Shown in pieces: positions 15,928 through 25,897 of a stretch of DNA of 64,000 bases (the first letter of the stretch is position 1; each line of letters starts with the position of its first letter). The translations under genes and the position numbers were made by a program. The notes beneath the pieces were generated by a model. The model was given only the letters and a program-made list of their open reading frames with translations, was not told where the DNA came from and searched no databases. Source of the stretch: Clostridium sp. UBA4548 (GTDB taxonomy: Bacteria > Bacillota > Clostridia > Clostridiales > Clostridiaceae); NCBI RefSeq assembly GCF_002387895.1, contig NZ_DGLI01000023.1:222330-286329 (forward strand), in the 5' to 3' direction.

Positions 15928-18666
15928 CTAAATTTTTTTAGCCTTATTAATTAGTTCATATAATTTATTAAACCCTTCCATTGGTGTCATATTTAATACA
16001 TCAACAGCTTTTATTTCTTCAAGTAAATTTTTTGTAGCAATATCTTCAAAGCCAATTTGAACTAGCTCTATTTTCTCTTCTTTTATAAGTGTAGTTGCCA
16101 CTTCTCTCTCTACCTGTGCACTGTGTTTATTATTTTTCTTACTTGATTCTATGTTAAAGTTATTATTTGAGCTATAAGTTGTTGTCTCTTGGGTTTTAAC
16201 ACCAGCTAATAATTCTATGTGATTTGACGATTTATCAATAGTATTACTCGAAGTTTCCTTATTATTTTCCTCAAGAGTTAACAGAATTTCTCTAGCTCTA
16301 TGAATTACCTCCATTGGAAGTCCTGCTAACTTTCCAACTTCAATACCGTAGGACTCATCTGCTCCTCCCCTTACAATCTTTCTTAGGAACACAATGCTAT
16401 TATCCACTTTTTTTACTGCAATGGAATAATTCTTAACCCCTGAGATTTCTCCCTCTAGTTTTGTTAACTCATGATAATGAGTAGCAAATAAGGTTTTGCA
16501 TCTTATTGATGAAGTTTTACAAATATACTCTATTACTGACCATGCAATACTAAGACCATCATAGGTACTTGTTCCTCTACCAACTTCATCTAAAAGCACT
16601 AAGCTTCTTGTGGTAGCATTTTTTAAGATATTTGAAACTTCCCACATTTCTACCATAAAAGTACTCTTACCGCCAGCCAAATCATCCGATGCTCCGATTC
16701 TTGTAAAGATTTTATCACAGATAGATATATTAGCAGATTTTGCTGGAACAAAAGAACCTATTTGAGCCATAATAGTTATTAATGCAACCTGTCTCATATA
16801 AGTGGATTTACCAGCCATATTGGGCCCAGTTATTAAAATTAACTGATTATCCTTAGTATCCAAATCAATATCATTATCTACAAAAGTATTTACCGGAAGC
16901 ATTTTCTCAACTACAGGGTGCCTTCCCCCTTCTACTGAGATTATTCCCTCATTATTAATCTTAGGCTTACAATAGTTGTTTTCCTTTGATATTATAGCTA
17001 ATGAATACAAACAATCTAGTTCAGATATTAGTTTTGCTGTAGTTTTCATTCTATGATTTTGTATTTCAACACTCTCTCTTATTTTCACAAACAAATCGTA
17101 CTCAAGAGCCATTAATTTATCTTCTGCTCCTAAGATTTTATCCTCCATTTCCTTTAACTCTGGAGTTATAAATCTTTCTGCATTGGATAAGGTTTGTTTT
17201 CTAATATATTTTCCTTCTGGAACAGAAGAAAGATTCGCTTTAGTTATTTCTATAAAATATCCAAAGACTTTGTTATAACTTACCTTTAAAGATTTAATAC
17301 CTGTGGCAATTCTTTCACTATTCTCAAGAGCTGCTATCCACTGCTTCCCATTTGTTTTAGCCACACGTAATTCATCTACTTCTTTATTATATCCATCTTT
17401 AATGATGTTTCCTTCCTTAACAGAAAGTGCTGGATTTTCTAAAATTGAAGTCTCAAGTAACTCATATACATCTTGTAAATCATCTAAAGTGCTATGAATA
17501 TTTTTTAACAATTTGCAATTAGTAGAACTTAAAAGCTCTTTTACTGATGGTATCTTACCTACAGATTGCTTTAAAGCCACTAACTCCTTTGCATTGATAC
17601 TTTTTGAGCTTATCTTCCCTACAAGTCTCTCAATATCATATATTTGTTTTAAAACTTCTTTTAAATCTTCTAATAGGGGCAGATCATTAACTAATTCTTC
17701 AATTGCCTCTTGTCTATGCTCTATTTCTTCCTTCATTACTAGAGGCTTTTCTATCCAATTTTTCAGCCTTCTAGCTCCCATGGAGGTGTTTGTTTTGTCT
17801 AAAATCCAAAGTAAGGTTCCTTTTTTAGATTTTTCTCTTAAACTTTCCGTTATTTCCAAGTTTCTCTTAGAATTTATATCAATAGTTAAGTAATCGAAAA
17901 TGTTATATAATTCAATTTCATCAATATGTGTTAGAGGAATCTTCTGAGTTTCTAAAATATAATTTAACAATCCGTTACAAGACTTAATAGCTGGTACTCC
18001 TAGATTTATATCCTGAAAGTTTTTAAACTGAAGTTTTAGATTATCAATGTTTGAGTTAAACTCCTCACTATGAAACTTGGAAAGAGAAATTGAAAATCTT
18101 TCTTCTATAGTTTCAGCAATACTACTATTAAAATTGTGTGGAATTAAAATTTCTTTAGGCTCAAACTTACAAACTTCATCAATAATAATATTTTCTTCAA
18201 AGTTTGTTTCACTGCAATAAAATTCCCCAGTAGAAATATCACAAAAGCATATACCTACCTTATTATCATCACTTATAAACAGTGACATTATATAGTTATT
18301 TTTAGTTTCTTGTAAGAAGCTACCTTCAGTATATGTACCTGGTGTAACAATTCTTATTATATCTCTTTTTACTATTCCTTTTGCAGTTGCTGGATCTTCA
18401 ACCTGTTCACAAATAGCAACCTTGTAGCCTTTAGTGATCAGTTTTGATATGTAGCCCTCAGCAGCATGAAAAGGAATTCCACACATAGGCGCTCTATTTT
18501 CTAACCCACAATCTCTACCTGTTAAAGTAAGTTCTAATTCTCTCGAGGCAACCTTAGCGTCTTCAAAGAACATTTCATAAAAGTCACCCAACCTAAAGAA
18601 CAAAATGCAATCTTTACATTTTTCTTTAACCTCTAAATATTGTTGCATCATAGGAGTTAAAGCCAT
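15928..18666 (-). CDS. mutS: DNA mismatch repair protein MutS
   Basis: Mismatch recognition ATPase, 912 residues. It has the N-terminal mismatch-binding Phe-X-Glu motif in LFFRLGDFYEMFFEDA, Walker A in TGPNMAGKSTYMRQVA, Walker B LVLLDEVGRGTSTYDG and the helix-turn-helix region ending GIEVGKLAGLP. Residues about 770-850 are a Ser/Asn-rich linker before the C-terminal helices. It is first in the mutS-mutL-miaA-hfq operon, with a ribosome site GGAGAG. Confidence 0.97.
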   Translation of the reverse strand: MALTPMMQQYLEVKEKCKDCILFFRLGDFYEMFFEDAKVASRELELTLTGRDCGLENRAPMCGIPFHAAEGYISKLITKGYKVAICEQVEDPATAKGIVKRDIIRIVTPGTYTEGSFLQETKNNYIMSLFISDDNKVGICFCDISTGEFYCSETNFEENIIIDEVCKFEPKEILIPHNFNSSIAETIEERFSISLSKFHSEEFNSNIDNLKLQFKNFQDINLGVPAIKSCNGLLNYILETQKIPLTHIDEIELYNIFDYLTIDINSKRNLEITESLREKSKKGTLLWILDKTNTSMGARRLKNWIEKPLVMKEEIEHRQEAIEELVNDLPLLEDLKEVLKQIYDIERLVGKISSKSINAKELVALKQSVGKIPSVKELLSSTNCKLLKNIHSTLDDLQDVYELLETSILENPALSVKEGNIIKDGYNKEVDELRVAKTNGKQWIAALENSERIATGIKSLKVSYNKVFGYFIEITKANLSSVPEGKYIRKQTLSNAERFITPELKEMEDKILGAEDKLMALEYDLFVKIRESVEIQNHRMKTTAKLISELDCLYSLAIISKENNYCKPKINNEGIISVEGGRHPVVEKMLPVNTFVDNDIDLDTKDNQLILITGPNMAGKSTYMRQVALITIMAQIGSFVPAKSANISICDKIFTRIGASDDLAGGKSTFMVEMWEVSNILKNATTRSLVLLDEVGRGTSTYDGLSIAWSVIEYICKTSSIRCKTLFATHYHELTKLEGEISGVKNYSIAVKKVDNSIVFLRKIVRGGADESYGIEVGKLAGLPMEVIHRAREILLTLEENNKETSSNTIDKSSNHIELLAGVKTQETTTYSSNNNFNIESSKKNNKHSAQVEREVATTLIKEEKIELVQIGFEDIATKNLLEEIKAVDVLNMTPMEGFNKLYELINKAKKI

Positions 18667-18707
18667 GTTATCTCTCCTTTATATAAATATAGACTAGTTT
18701 GTTTTAT

Positions 18708-18733
18708 AAAAAAAGCGACAAAGTCGCTTTTTT
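18708..18733 (-). terminator. miaB terminator
   Basis: The stem GCGAC-AAA-GTCGC is flanked by A7 and T6 runs, between the end of miaB and the mutS start. On the minus strand it terminates miaB and separates it from the mutS operon; the symmetric flanks could also work on the other strand. Confidence 0.85.
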
Positions 18734-18817
18734 ATACTGTTTTTTATTATACAATGCTAATAAATTCTCTTTTATTAGCTACGTTATGAGGTATATACTT
18801 ACCCCCTTATTATATAA

Positions 18818-20143
18818 CTAAATTTGCTCACCTATAAGTGAAAAGGACTGAGCTTTAGTAATTTTAACATTAACTAAATTTCCAATACTAGCTTTATCTC
18901 CAGTAAAATTAACTAGTTTTCCTGTTCTAGTTCTTCCTGTAAGCTTAGTTTCGTCACTTTTGCTTACCCCTTCAACAAGCACTTCTACCGTTCTGCCATC
19001 ATACTCTTTGTTTTTCTTTGCACAAATCTCATTCACTGCTTCAACTAGTCTATTAAATCTTTCTTTTTTAACACTCTCACTTACTTGGTCAAGCATTAAG
19101 TCAGCTGGAGTACCTTTTCTCTTAGAATATAGGAAAGTGAAGGCTGAATCGTATTCGACTTCCTTTACTAAGCTTAAAGTATCCTCAAAATCCTCTTCTG
19201 TTTCTCCTGGGAACCCTACAATTATATCAGTAGTCAAAGCTACATTTGGAATAGCAGCTTTAATCTTCTTGATTGATTCTAGGTATTGTTCTCTATCATA
19301 ATGTCTATTCATCTTCTTTAAAAGTCTTGAGGAACCAGATTGTACTGGCAAGTGAATTGATTCACAAAGCTTATCACATTCAGCAACAGCCTTTATTACA
19401 TCATCGCTTAAATCCTTAGGATGAGAAGTCATAAACCTCACTCTTTCAATTCCTTGAATTTCATTAATTCTTCTTAGAAGCTGTGCAAAATCTATAGCAG
19501 GTTCCAAGCCTTTACCATAAGAGTTAACATTTTGCCCAAGTAAGGTTACTTCCTTATATCCAGCAGCAACCATATCCTGTATTTCCTTTATAATTTCTTC
19601 TGGTTTTCTGCTTCTTTCTCTTCCTCTAACATGTGGAACTATGCAATAAGTACAGAAGTTGTTACAACCATACATGATAGTAACAAAGCCTTTAATGGTG
19701 CTAGCTCTATCAATTACAGCTCCCTCAATAATATCAGCTTCCTTATCCCAAACCTCAACAATAGGTCTTTCTCCACCTAAAGCTTTAGTTAAATACTCAG
19801 TGAACTTATAAGCGTTATGAGTTCCTATAATAATGTCCACAAAAGGGAACTTAGATATTATGTTTTCAGCCATACCTTCTTGTTGCATCATGCAGCCTGT
19901 AATTGCGATAACAACTTCTGGTCTTTCCTTTTTAAGCTTTTTTAATGCCCCAAGATTTCCTTCAACCTTTTGCTCTGCATTTTCTCTAACACAACAAGTG
20001 TTAAAAATTATTATATCTGCATCTTCTTTAGAAGTTGTTCTCTTATATCCTAATGGCTTTAAACCGCCTGAAAGTTTTTCTGAATCTTCTTCATTCATTT
20101 GGCAACCCCAAGTTTCTATATAGTACTTTAAATCTTTTTTCAT
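18818..20143 (-). CDS. miaB: tRNA methylthiotransferase MiaB
   Basis: Radical SAM enzyme that adds the 2-methylthio group to i6A37 in tRNA, 441 residues from the ATG following GGAGGAGG. The N-terminal UPF0004 domain carries three cysteines for one Fe-S cluster (TWGCQMN, FNTCCVRENA, ITGCMMQ); the radical SAM motif is CNNFCTYC; a C-terminal TRAM domain follows. An upstream GTG-type start at 20176 lacks a proper site. It completes the modification started by MiaA. Confidence 0.95.
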   Translation of the reverse strand: MKKDLKYYIETWGCQMNEEDSEKLSGGLKPLGYKRTTSKEDADIIIFNTCCVRENAEQKVEGNLGALKKLKKERPEVVIAITGCMMQQEGMAENIISKFPFVDIIIGTHNAYKFTEYLTKALGGERPIVEVWDKEADIIEGAVIDRASTIKGFVTIMYGCNNFCTYCIVPHVRGRERSRKPEEIIKEIQDMVAAGYKEVTLLGQNVNSYGKGLEPAIDFAQLLRRINEIQGIERVRFMTSHPKDLSDDVIKAVAECDKLCESIHLPVQSGSSRLLKKMNRHYDREQYLESIKKIKAAIPNVALTTDIIVGFPGETEEDFEDTLSLVKEVEYDSAFTFLYSKRKGTPADLMLDQVSESVKKERFNRLVEAVNEICAKKNKEYDGRTVEVLVEGVSKSDETKLTGRTRTGKLVNFTGDKASIGNLVNVKITKAQSFSLIGEQI

Positions 20144-20453
20144 TAGCAGTTCCTCCTCCATTTTAATTATAACCATCTATTTATTATATATAATATTCAT
20201 CAATATTCAAAGTTTTTTTTGTTTTTTCAGAGGATTTTTTCATTTTCTTATAATGTAGCCACAATTTCAAATTTTTTTTATAACTTAATATATATTTCGC
20301 CTAAAGTAAAACTATATTTAACTTTTTAAGACTTTGTGTATTATTCACTTATAAAGGTAAGTAAAAATAGCAAGAATATTTTATTAGGTTAATGAATCAT
20401 CACATAAAACCTATTCTTTAAGGTAAAAATATATAAAAAGAGGAGGGTTTTCT

Positions 20454-20621
20454 ATGTATGATGCTAAAAAAGGAAAATTAGATGCTACTGAATGCCTAAA
20501 AGGAGATTGTATAAAAGATCGTAGCTATTTTACTAATATAGAAAACACCATTTCTATGGGCATCAAGTCATCCTTAGTTCCTATAGAAAATTTAATACAG
20601 GACTTCAATAGTAATTCATAG
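20454..20621 (+). CDS. Small hypothetical protein, 55 residues
   Basis: A short gene starting MYDAKKGKLDATECLKGD with a strong ribosome site (GAGGAGGG). It has two Cys residues spaced CLKGDC and no membrane segment. Its stop TAG overlaps the GGAGG of the following aminotransferase gene, 13 bp before that ATG, so translation is probably coupled. I do not recognise the family; the function is unknown. Confidence 0.75.
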   Translation: MYDAKKGKLDATECLKGDCIKDRSYFTNIENTISMGIKSSLVPIENLIQDFNSNS

Positions 20622-20634
20622 GAGGATTATCACA

Positions 20635-21831
20635 ATGAAATTTTCAAACAGAATTTTATCAATGGAATACTCACCAATTCGTAAACTTGCACCCTATGGG
20701 GATGCAGCAAAGAAAAAAGGTATCCATGTTTACCACTTAAATATAGGTCAGCCGGATATCGAAACTCCTGCACAGTTTATGGAAGGTGTTGCTAACTACA
20801 AAGATGCAGTATTAAAGTATGCTCAATCCCAAGGATTAGATGAAACAATTGAAAGCTTTATAAAATATTATAAAGAATGGGACATAAATTTTGAAAAAGA
20901 TGAACTTATTATCACTAATGGAGGATCAGAAGCAATATCTCTTGCACTTACTGCAATTTGTGATATTAAAGATGAAGTAATAATCCCTGAGCCATTTTAT
21001 ACAAACTATGTTGGGTTTGCTCACACAGTTGGTGCAAAAGTTGTACCATTTATCACTAAAGCTGAAGAAGGCTTTCACTTACCTGCAAAAGATGTTATAA
21101 CTAGCAAAATCACTGATAAAACAAGGGCTATCATGATTTCCAATCCTGGTAATCCAACTGGAGTTGTTTACACTAAGGAAGAAATTAGAATGATTGCTGA
21201 CATTTGTAAAGACCATGATTTATACTTAATTGCTGATGAGGTTTATAGGGAATTCGTTTATGATGGATTAACTTATACTTCAGCACTTTACATGAAGGAT
21301 ATTGAGGACAGAGTAATCTTAATTGATAGTATTTCTAAAAGATATAGTGCTTGTGGTGCTAGAGTTGGTCTAGTAGCTTCAAAAAATAAAGAATTAATTG
21401 CTCAAATCATGAAAATATGCCAAACAAGATTATGTGTTCCAACAATTGAACAATTGGCAGCAGCTAACTTGATAAACACTCCTAAAGAATACTTTGAAAA
21501 GGTTTTAGCTGAGTATGAAGCCAGAAGAAACATACTTTATGAAAAACTTTCAAAAATTCCAGGAGTTGTTTGCAAAAAACCAACTGGAGCCTTCTATGTG
21601 GTAGCAAAACTTCCTATAAATAATGGAGAAGATTTTGCTAAATGGATGCTAACTGATTTTAGCCACAATAACAAAACTGTTATGTTCGCTCCAGCAGAAG
21701 GTTTCTACGCTACAGAAGGTTTGGGCATAGATGAAATAAGACTTTCCTACTGCTTAAACACTGAAGCACTTGCAGATGCCATGGATACTTTATCTATAGG
21801 CTTACAAAAATATATGGAACTTCATAAATAA
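20635..21831 (+). CDS. PLP-dependent aminotransferase, class I (aspartate aminotransferase-like)
   Basis: Fold-type I aminotransferase, 398 residues. Diagnostic segments are GQPDIETP at the N-terminus, ITNGGSEAISLALTA, NPGNPTGVVYT, IADEVYREFVYDG and the PLP lysine in SISKRYSACGARVG, with EIRLSYC near the C-terminus. The aspartate/aromatic aminotransferase group is the best guess; the substrate is not fixed by the motifs. The upstream 55-residue gene is in the same transcript and a 20-bp terminator follows. Confidence 0.92.
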   Translation: MKFSNRILSMEYSPIRKLAPYGDAAKKKGIHVYHLNIGQPDIETPAQFMEGVANYKDAVLKYAQSQGLDETIESFIKYYKEWDINFEKDELIITNGGSEAISLALTAICDIKDEVIIPEPFYTNYVGFAHTVGAKVVPFITKAEEGFHLPAKDVITSKITDKTRAIMISNPGNPTGVVYTKEEIRMIADICKDHDLYLIADEVYREFVYDGLTYTSALYMKDIEDRVILIDSISKRYSACGARVGLVASKNKELIAQIMKICQTRLCVPTIEQLAAANLINTPKEYFEKVLAEYEARRNILYEKLSKIPGVVCKKPTGAFYVVAKLPINNGEDFAKWMLTDFSHNNKTVMFAPAEGFYATEGLGIDEIRLSYCLNTEALADAMDTLSIGLQKYMELHK

Positions 21832-21870
21832 AAGAAATAGCAAGGTTTTTCCTTGCTATTTCTTTTATTT
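21826..21870 (+). terminator. Aminotransferase operon terminator
   Basis: A perfect 20-bp stem (21826-21845 and 21851-21870) with a T5 loop overlaps the stop codon; symmetric and possibly bidirectional. Confidence 0.85.
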
Positions 21871-22086
21871 ACAAATTCTAAATTATCTTTGTTAAAATAA
21901 TTACTAGATTGTTTTGAAATTTCATAAAAGCACCCTTAGATACAAAATAATGTATCTAAGTAGTGTATATAAGTTTCAATATTGATTCGAAACTATAAGA
22001 AAATTTAAACAATTCATATTAAAGAGAATGAAAAATAGAATTAGATATATTTATAGAGTATTTATATCGCATTCTATATATTAAAA

Positions 22087-22947
22087 TTAATTTATTTTAT
22101 AAAGCTCATATATTGTTTGATTTTTTACAAATCCCATTGATTTATATAATTCCAAAGCTACTATGTTATTTTCATTACATTTTAAATATATTTCCTTGTA
22201 GTTCTGATTATAAGAAAGATTTAGAAGATACTTTAAAAGTGTTTTTCCAAACCCCTTACCTCTATATTCTTTCAGTATTCCAAAGTTTACAATATAAGCT
22301 TTACAATTATCTACTATAATTTGTCCATAACCAATAACCTTTTCTTCATATTTTACAAAAATACAACCATCCTTAATATAATATTTTTGATTCTCTTCAA
22401 AATATATATCTCCTTCATTAATAGGATACCTGCTTATGTCAGAAAATACTTTGTTTTGAACTTCACACCGTAGTCTTTCATCCTTATTTTTTGTAAATGT
22501 AAAAAATGAAATTTTTTGAGCAGTTTCCAAGTCATATAAGCTATTCAACTGTATTTTCATCTCTAATATGGTTTTTCTTTGCTCAAAGCCTAGATTTCTT
22601 AAAATATAATACTCAATTTCTGAATTGGCACAATTATAAGTAATGATAGATTTTCTTTTAATAACACTTAAAAGCATATTATAATATTCTGCAGTATTAT
22701 AGTTATTCAATACTTTAATAGAATTTATTTTGTATCTATTTCTATCTAATTTATCAAACCATATAAAACCTACATATTCATTTTCCACTTTTAAGAATTT
22801 AATATTTTTCCAAAACATTAATCTTTTTAATAGACTATTAGAGTTAAAAAGGCGAACTAAATTATATTTCCACCTATATTCATCATAAACCTGAAGATTT
22901 TCTATTAAGTTCATATTTATATTATTTAAACCTTCCAACTTATACAT
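22087..22947 (-). CDS. GNAT family N-acetyltransferase, two-domain
   Basis: A 286-residue acetyltransferase. The C-terminal half has the acetyl-CoA-binding GNAT signature VNFGILKEYRGKGFGKTLLKYLL (about 220-245) followed by the typical ALELYKSMGFVKNQTIYELYK ending. Residues 1-140 look like a degenerate second GNAT fold (VENEYVGFIWFDKL, CANSEIEYYILRNLGFEQ). It is monocistronic; the substrate is unknown. Confidence 0.85.
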   Translation of the reverse strand: MYKLEGLNNINMNLIENLQVYDEYRWKYNLVRLFNSNSLLKRLMFWKNIKFLKVENEYVGFIWFDKLDRNRYKINSIKVLNNYNTAEYYNMLLSVIKRKSIITYNCANSEIEYYILRNLGFEQRKTILEMKIQLNSLYDLETAQKISFFTFTKNKDERLRCEVQNKVFSDISRYPINEGDIYFEENQKYYIKDGCIFVKYEEKVIGYGQIIVDNCKAYIVNFGILKEYRGKGFGKTLLKYLLNLSYNQNYKEIYLKCNENNIVALELYKSMGFVKNQTIYELYKIN

Positions 22948-23093
22948 AGATTCCTCTTATTAAATAAATATTTTAGTCTATATATATTATACTACAATTA
23001 TGTAAATAATAACCATATTCTATGAACCTTATTTAAAATCCTATTCTTAGAAGGTTAAAAATAATATCCTATCATCACTTGTTAAAACACTTA

Positions 23094-23136
23094 TTTTCTC
23101 TTGTTAGACTTGTGAATCTGGTCTAACAAGAGAAAA
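23094..23136. repeat. 16-bp perfect inverted repeat
   Basis: TTTTCTCTTGTTAGAC at 23094-23109 and its exact complement at 23121-23136 around an 11-base loop. No T run follows on either strand, so it may be a hairpin or binding site rather than a terminator. It lies in the gap of about 400 bases between the acetyltransferase and speD, which otherwise holds nothing I recognise. Confidence 0.5.
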
Positions 23137-23323
23137 ATAAATATTTGATTTTATTTTAAAAGTGAAAATAACTTATTCAAAATAAAGAAGAAAACTGTGT
23201 ATTCACAAGCCCTTTTAAATAAATAGCAACTACGTACATTTTTCATACATTCTCTGAAATCCAATATTCCCAAGTCATTTCAGATGCTTTTTTCAGAAAA
23301 AAAAGTTGAATTTCCTGTACAAT

Positions 23324-23347
23324 AAAAAAAGCCATCAAAATGATGAC
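23324..23347 (-). terminator. speD terminator
   Basis: GTCATCA and TGATGGC (23331-23347) form a 7-bp stem, followed on the minus strand by seven T; it abuts the speD stop. Confidence 0.8.
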
Positions 23348-23349
23348 TC

Positions 23350-23730
23350 TTATATATTTGATGCTTTAACAGAAACAGGATGTTCAAAAATCCCTCTTTT
23401 AACTTCTGTAGCAGTCATGTTCTTTGCATTTAATAACTCTGTTAAATAATTGCATGCATCCCAAGGATTTATTCTATCTCCACAAGTAAATACATCAACA
23501 GCTGCATATCCAAGTTCTGGCCATGTATGTATTGTTAAATGTGATTCAGAAATAATTACTACCCCACTCACTCCTTGTGGACTAAATTTATGAAAGGCAA
23601 CCTCTCTTACTTCAGCTCCAGCTTTTAGTGCAGATTCTACCATGTTTTTTTCTATTAACTCTTTATTATTTAATATTTCAGCATCGCAACCATATATTTC
23701 AGCTAAAATATGGCGTCCTAGTTCATTCAT
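23350..23730 (-). CDS. speD: S-adenosylmethionine decarboxylase proenzyme
   Basis: Pyruvoyl-dependent enzyme making decarboxylated SAM for spermidine synthesis, 126 residues, the length of the Gram-positive form. Self-cleavage is expected between Glu62 and Ser63 (IISES-HLTIHTWPE), turning Ser63 into the pyruvoyl group; His68 and Cys83 (FTCGD) match the catalytic residues. A TTG or ATG pair starts it; ATG at 23730 is chosen, 10 bases after GGGAGG, and the longer open frame upstream is untranslated leader. A TTGACT/TAGAAT promoter lies about 40 bp upstream. Confidence 0.95.
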   Translation of the reverse strand: MNELGRHILAEIYGCDAEILNNKELIEKNMVESALKAGAEVREVAFHKFSPQGVSGVVIISESHLTIHTWPELGYAAVDVFTCGDRINPWDACNYLTELLNAKNMTATEVKRGIFEHPVSVKASNI

Positions 23731-23771
23731 CAACAGTATACCTCCCTTTACAAATTTAAACAGATAAATAA

Positions 23772-23799
23772 ATTCTATCAAAAATACACAAAAAGTCAA
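23772..23799 (-). promoter_or_regulatory. speD promoter
   Basis: On the minus strand TTGACT (23799-23794), a 16-bp spacer and TAGAAT (23777-23772) fit a vegetative promoter with a leader of about 35 nt before speD. Confidence 0.75.
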
Positions 23800-23882
23800 T
23801 ATTATTCAAAAATCCTTAAATAATCACGTGTTTTTTGGCAATTTAAATTTTATTATGTTGCTTTAGCTACATAGTTATGATG

Positions 23883-23923
23883 TATTATAAAAGTAATAAC
23901 TTAATGCTATTACTTTCATAATA
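23883..23923 (-). terminator. Hairpin after ispH-rpsA
   Basis: A long stem (GTATTAT-AAAAGTAATA with TATTACTTT-ATAATAC, one mismatch) lies just downstream of the ispH-rpsA stop. It has no clear T run, so it could be a terminator or a 3'-end stabiliser. Confidence 0.5.
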
Positions 23924-23946
23924 CTATTATGCACAAAGAGAAGCTA

Positions 23947-25872
23947 TTAAATTTCTTCTAAAGCCTTAATACTTAGGGATACTTTTTTCTCATCTTCATT
24001 TACATCTATTATTATTGCTTTAATTTCTTCCCCTACTTTTAATACATCTTCAGGTTTTTCCACTCTATTTTTACTTATTTGAGATATGTGAACTAATCCG
24101 TCAATTCCAGGTTCTAATTCTACAAAAGCTCCAAACTTAGCGAATCTTACAACCTTACCTAACACTATGTTACCAACTGGATATTTTTCTTTAATATTGC
24201 TCCAAGGATTTTCAGATAACTTTTTCATACTTAAAGATAGCTTTTTATTTTCCTTATCTATACTTAGAACGTATACCCTAACTTTTTCTCCAACCTTTAG
24301 TAAATGACTTGGATTGTTAACCTTATTCCAAGACATTTCAGAACTATGAAGTAATCCATCAACTCCATTGATTTCTACAAAAGCACCAAAGTTGGTTATT
24401 CTTCTTACTAAACCTTCAACTACTTCTCCTTCTTGAAGATTATTCCAAGTTTCAACTTCTTTAATTTCCTTTTCGCCTTTTAAAATGCTTCTTCTAGAGG
24501 CAACAATTTTCATTCCATTTCTTTGTCTTTCAAATTCAACTAATTGTACTTGAATTGTACTTCCAATATAAGCTTTTAAACTATCAACTCTATTTAATTC
24601 TATATGGGATGCTGGAATAAATACTCTTATTCCTTTATAACTTCCCACTAATCCACCTTTAACTTCTTCTTTTACTTGAATTTCAATAATATCTTTATTT
24701 TCAAAAGCTCTGCTTAAATCTTCATAAATTTTTTGTCTTTCCACTTCAATTGTTGAAAGCACTACTAGTCCATCTGTATTTTTTCTGTTAATAACCTTAG
24801 CTTTTATCTTATCTCCTACTTTAAGAAAGTCTTTTAATGAAGCATTTTCCTCTTTAGTGTATTCACCTAAAGGTAAAATAGCTTCAGATTTAGTGCCAAT
24901 AGTTAAATAAGCTTCTTTTTCATTTACCTTAAATACTTCCCCTTCAAGGATTTTACCTACACTAATATTTACATTATCCCTTGAGTATTGCTCATAAAGT
25001 TCCATTTCTTCGCCGTTTACATTTTTTTCATCTCTCATTTTTTCAATAGCCTCCTTAATTATCCAGTCAGGTGTTGACGCCCCCGCTGTAACTCCTATTT
25101 TTTTTATATTTTGATTTTTTAAAATTTCACTAGGTAACCCTTGTAAATTTTCCACATGATAGGTGTTCTCACAATTGTTTTTACAAATTTCATATAATTT
25201 AGTTGTATTTGAGCTATTATATCCACCAATTATTATCATAGCATCTACTTCTTTTGATATTTCATCAGCAGATTTTTGTCTAACTTCTGTAGCACTGCAT
25301 ATAGTGTTAAATGCAATTAACTCCTTTGCAAAACCTATAATTTTACTTAATACCTTTTCCCAATTACTTTGTTTTTCAGTAGTTTGAGACACCACACAAA
25401 CCCTTTTAGGTATATCATGAATATTATCTCCGCTCTTAGAAATAATAGCTGTATTATCACACCATCCATTGATTCCAATTACTTCTGGATGGTTCTCATC
25501 TCCAACTATAATAATTGCGTACCCCTCTTTATAATATTTCTCTACCTTTTGCTGTATGTTGCTTACATAAGGGCAAGTGGCATTTTCTATAATAACTTTA
25601 TGATTCTTTAACTTTTCTATAACGTCCTTTGATACACCATGAGACCTTATAATAATTACATCCTCTGGGCTTAACTTGTCAATTTCCTCTAGTTCAACTG
25701 AGTAAATTTCTTTATCCTTTAAAAAATTAACCACATCATTATTATGTATTAATGGCCCTAAGGTATATATAGGCTTATTGTACTTTTCTTTTAGCTTTAA
25801 AGCAGAATCCACTGCTCTTTTGACACCAAAACAAAAACCTGCCTTATCTGCTAAGGTTATCTCTTTCATCAT
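23947..25872 (-). CDS. ispH-rpsA: Fusion of IspH (HMBPP reductase) and ribosomal protein S1
   Basis: A 641-residue two-part protein. Residues 1 to about 280 are 4-hydroxy-3-methylbut-2-enyl diphosphate reductase, the last step of the MEP isoprenoid pathway, with the three Fe-S cysteines Cys14 (GFCFGVKRA), Cys100 (ATCPYV) and Cys192 (TICSATEVRQ) and the conserved Glu in DENHPE. Residues about 300-641 hold four S1 RNA-binding domains (for example GAFVEINGVDGLLHSSEMSW and GAFVELEPGIDGLVHISQIS). This fusion is known from Clostridia. A MITE-like repeat separates it from cmk upstream. Confidence 0.96.
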   Translation of the reverse strand: MMKEITLADKAGFCFGVKRAVDSALKLKEKYNKPIYTLGPLIHNNDVVNFLKDKEIYSVELEEIDKLSPEDVIIIRSHGVSKDVIEKLKNHKVIIENATCPYVSNIQQKVEKYYKEGYAIIIVGDENHPEVIGINGWCDNTAIISKSGDNIHDIPKRVCVVSQTTEKQSNWEKVLSKIIGFAKELIAFNTICSATEVRQKSADEISKEVDAMIIIGGYNSSNTTKLYEICKNNCENTYHVENLQGLPSEILKNQNIKKIGVTAGASTPDWIIKEAIEKMRDEKNVNGEEMELYEQYSRDNVNISVGKILEGEVFKVNEKEAYLTIGTKSEAILPLGEYTKEENASLKDFLKVGDKIKAKVINRKNTDGLVVLSTIEVERQKIYEDLSRAFENKDIIEIQVKEEVKGGLVGSYKGIRVFIPASHIELNRVDSLKAYIGSTIQVQLVEFERQRNGMKIVASRRSILKGEKEIKEVETWNNLQEGEVVEGLVRRITNFGAFVEINGVDGLLHSSEMSWNKVNNPSHLLKVGEKVRVYVLSIDKENKKLSLSMKKLSENPWSNIKEKYPVGNIVLGKVVRFAKFGAFVELEPGIDGLVHISQISKNRVEKPEDVLKVGEEIKAIIIDVNEDEKKVSLSIKALEEI

Positions 25873-25897
25873 ATCACTTCCTAGTGTGAAATAGTTT

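Noticed and set aside
23160..23320. Possible degenerate MITE copy (TTCACAAGCCC, AAGTCATTTCAGATGC)
   Set aside because: Matches are short and out of order; no recognisable pair of ends.
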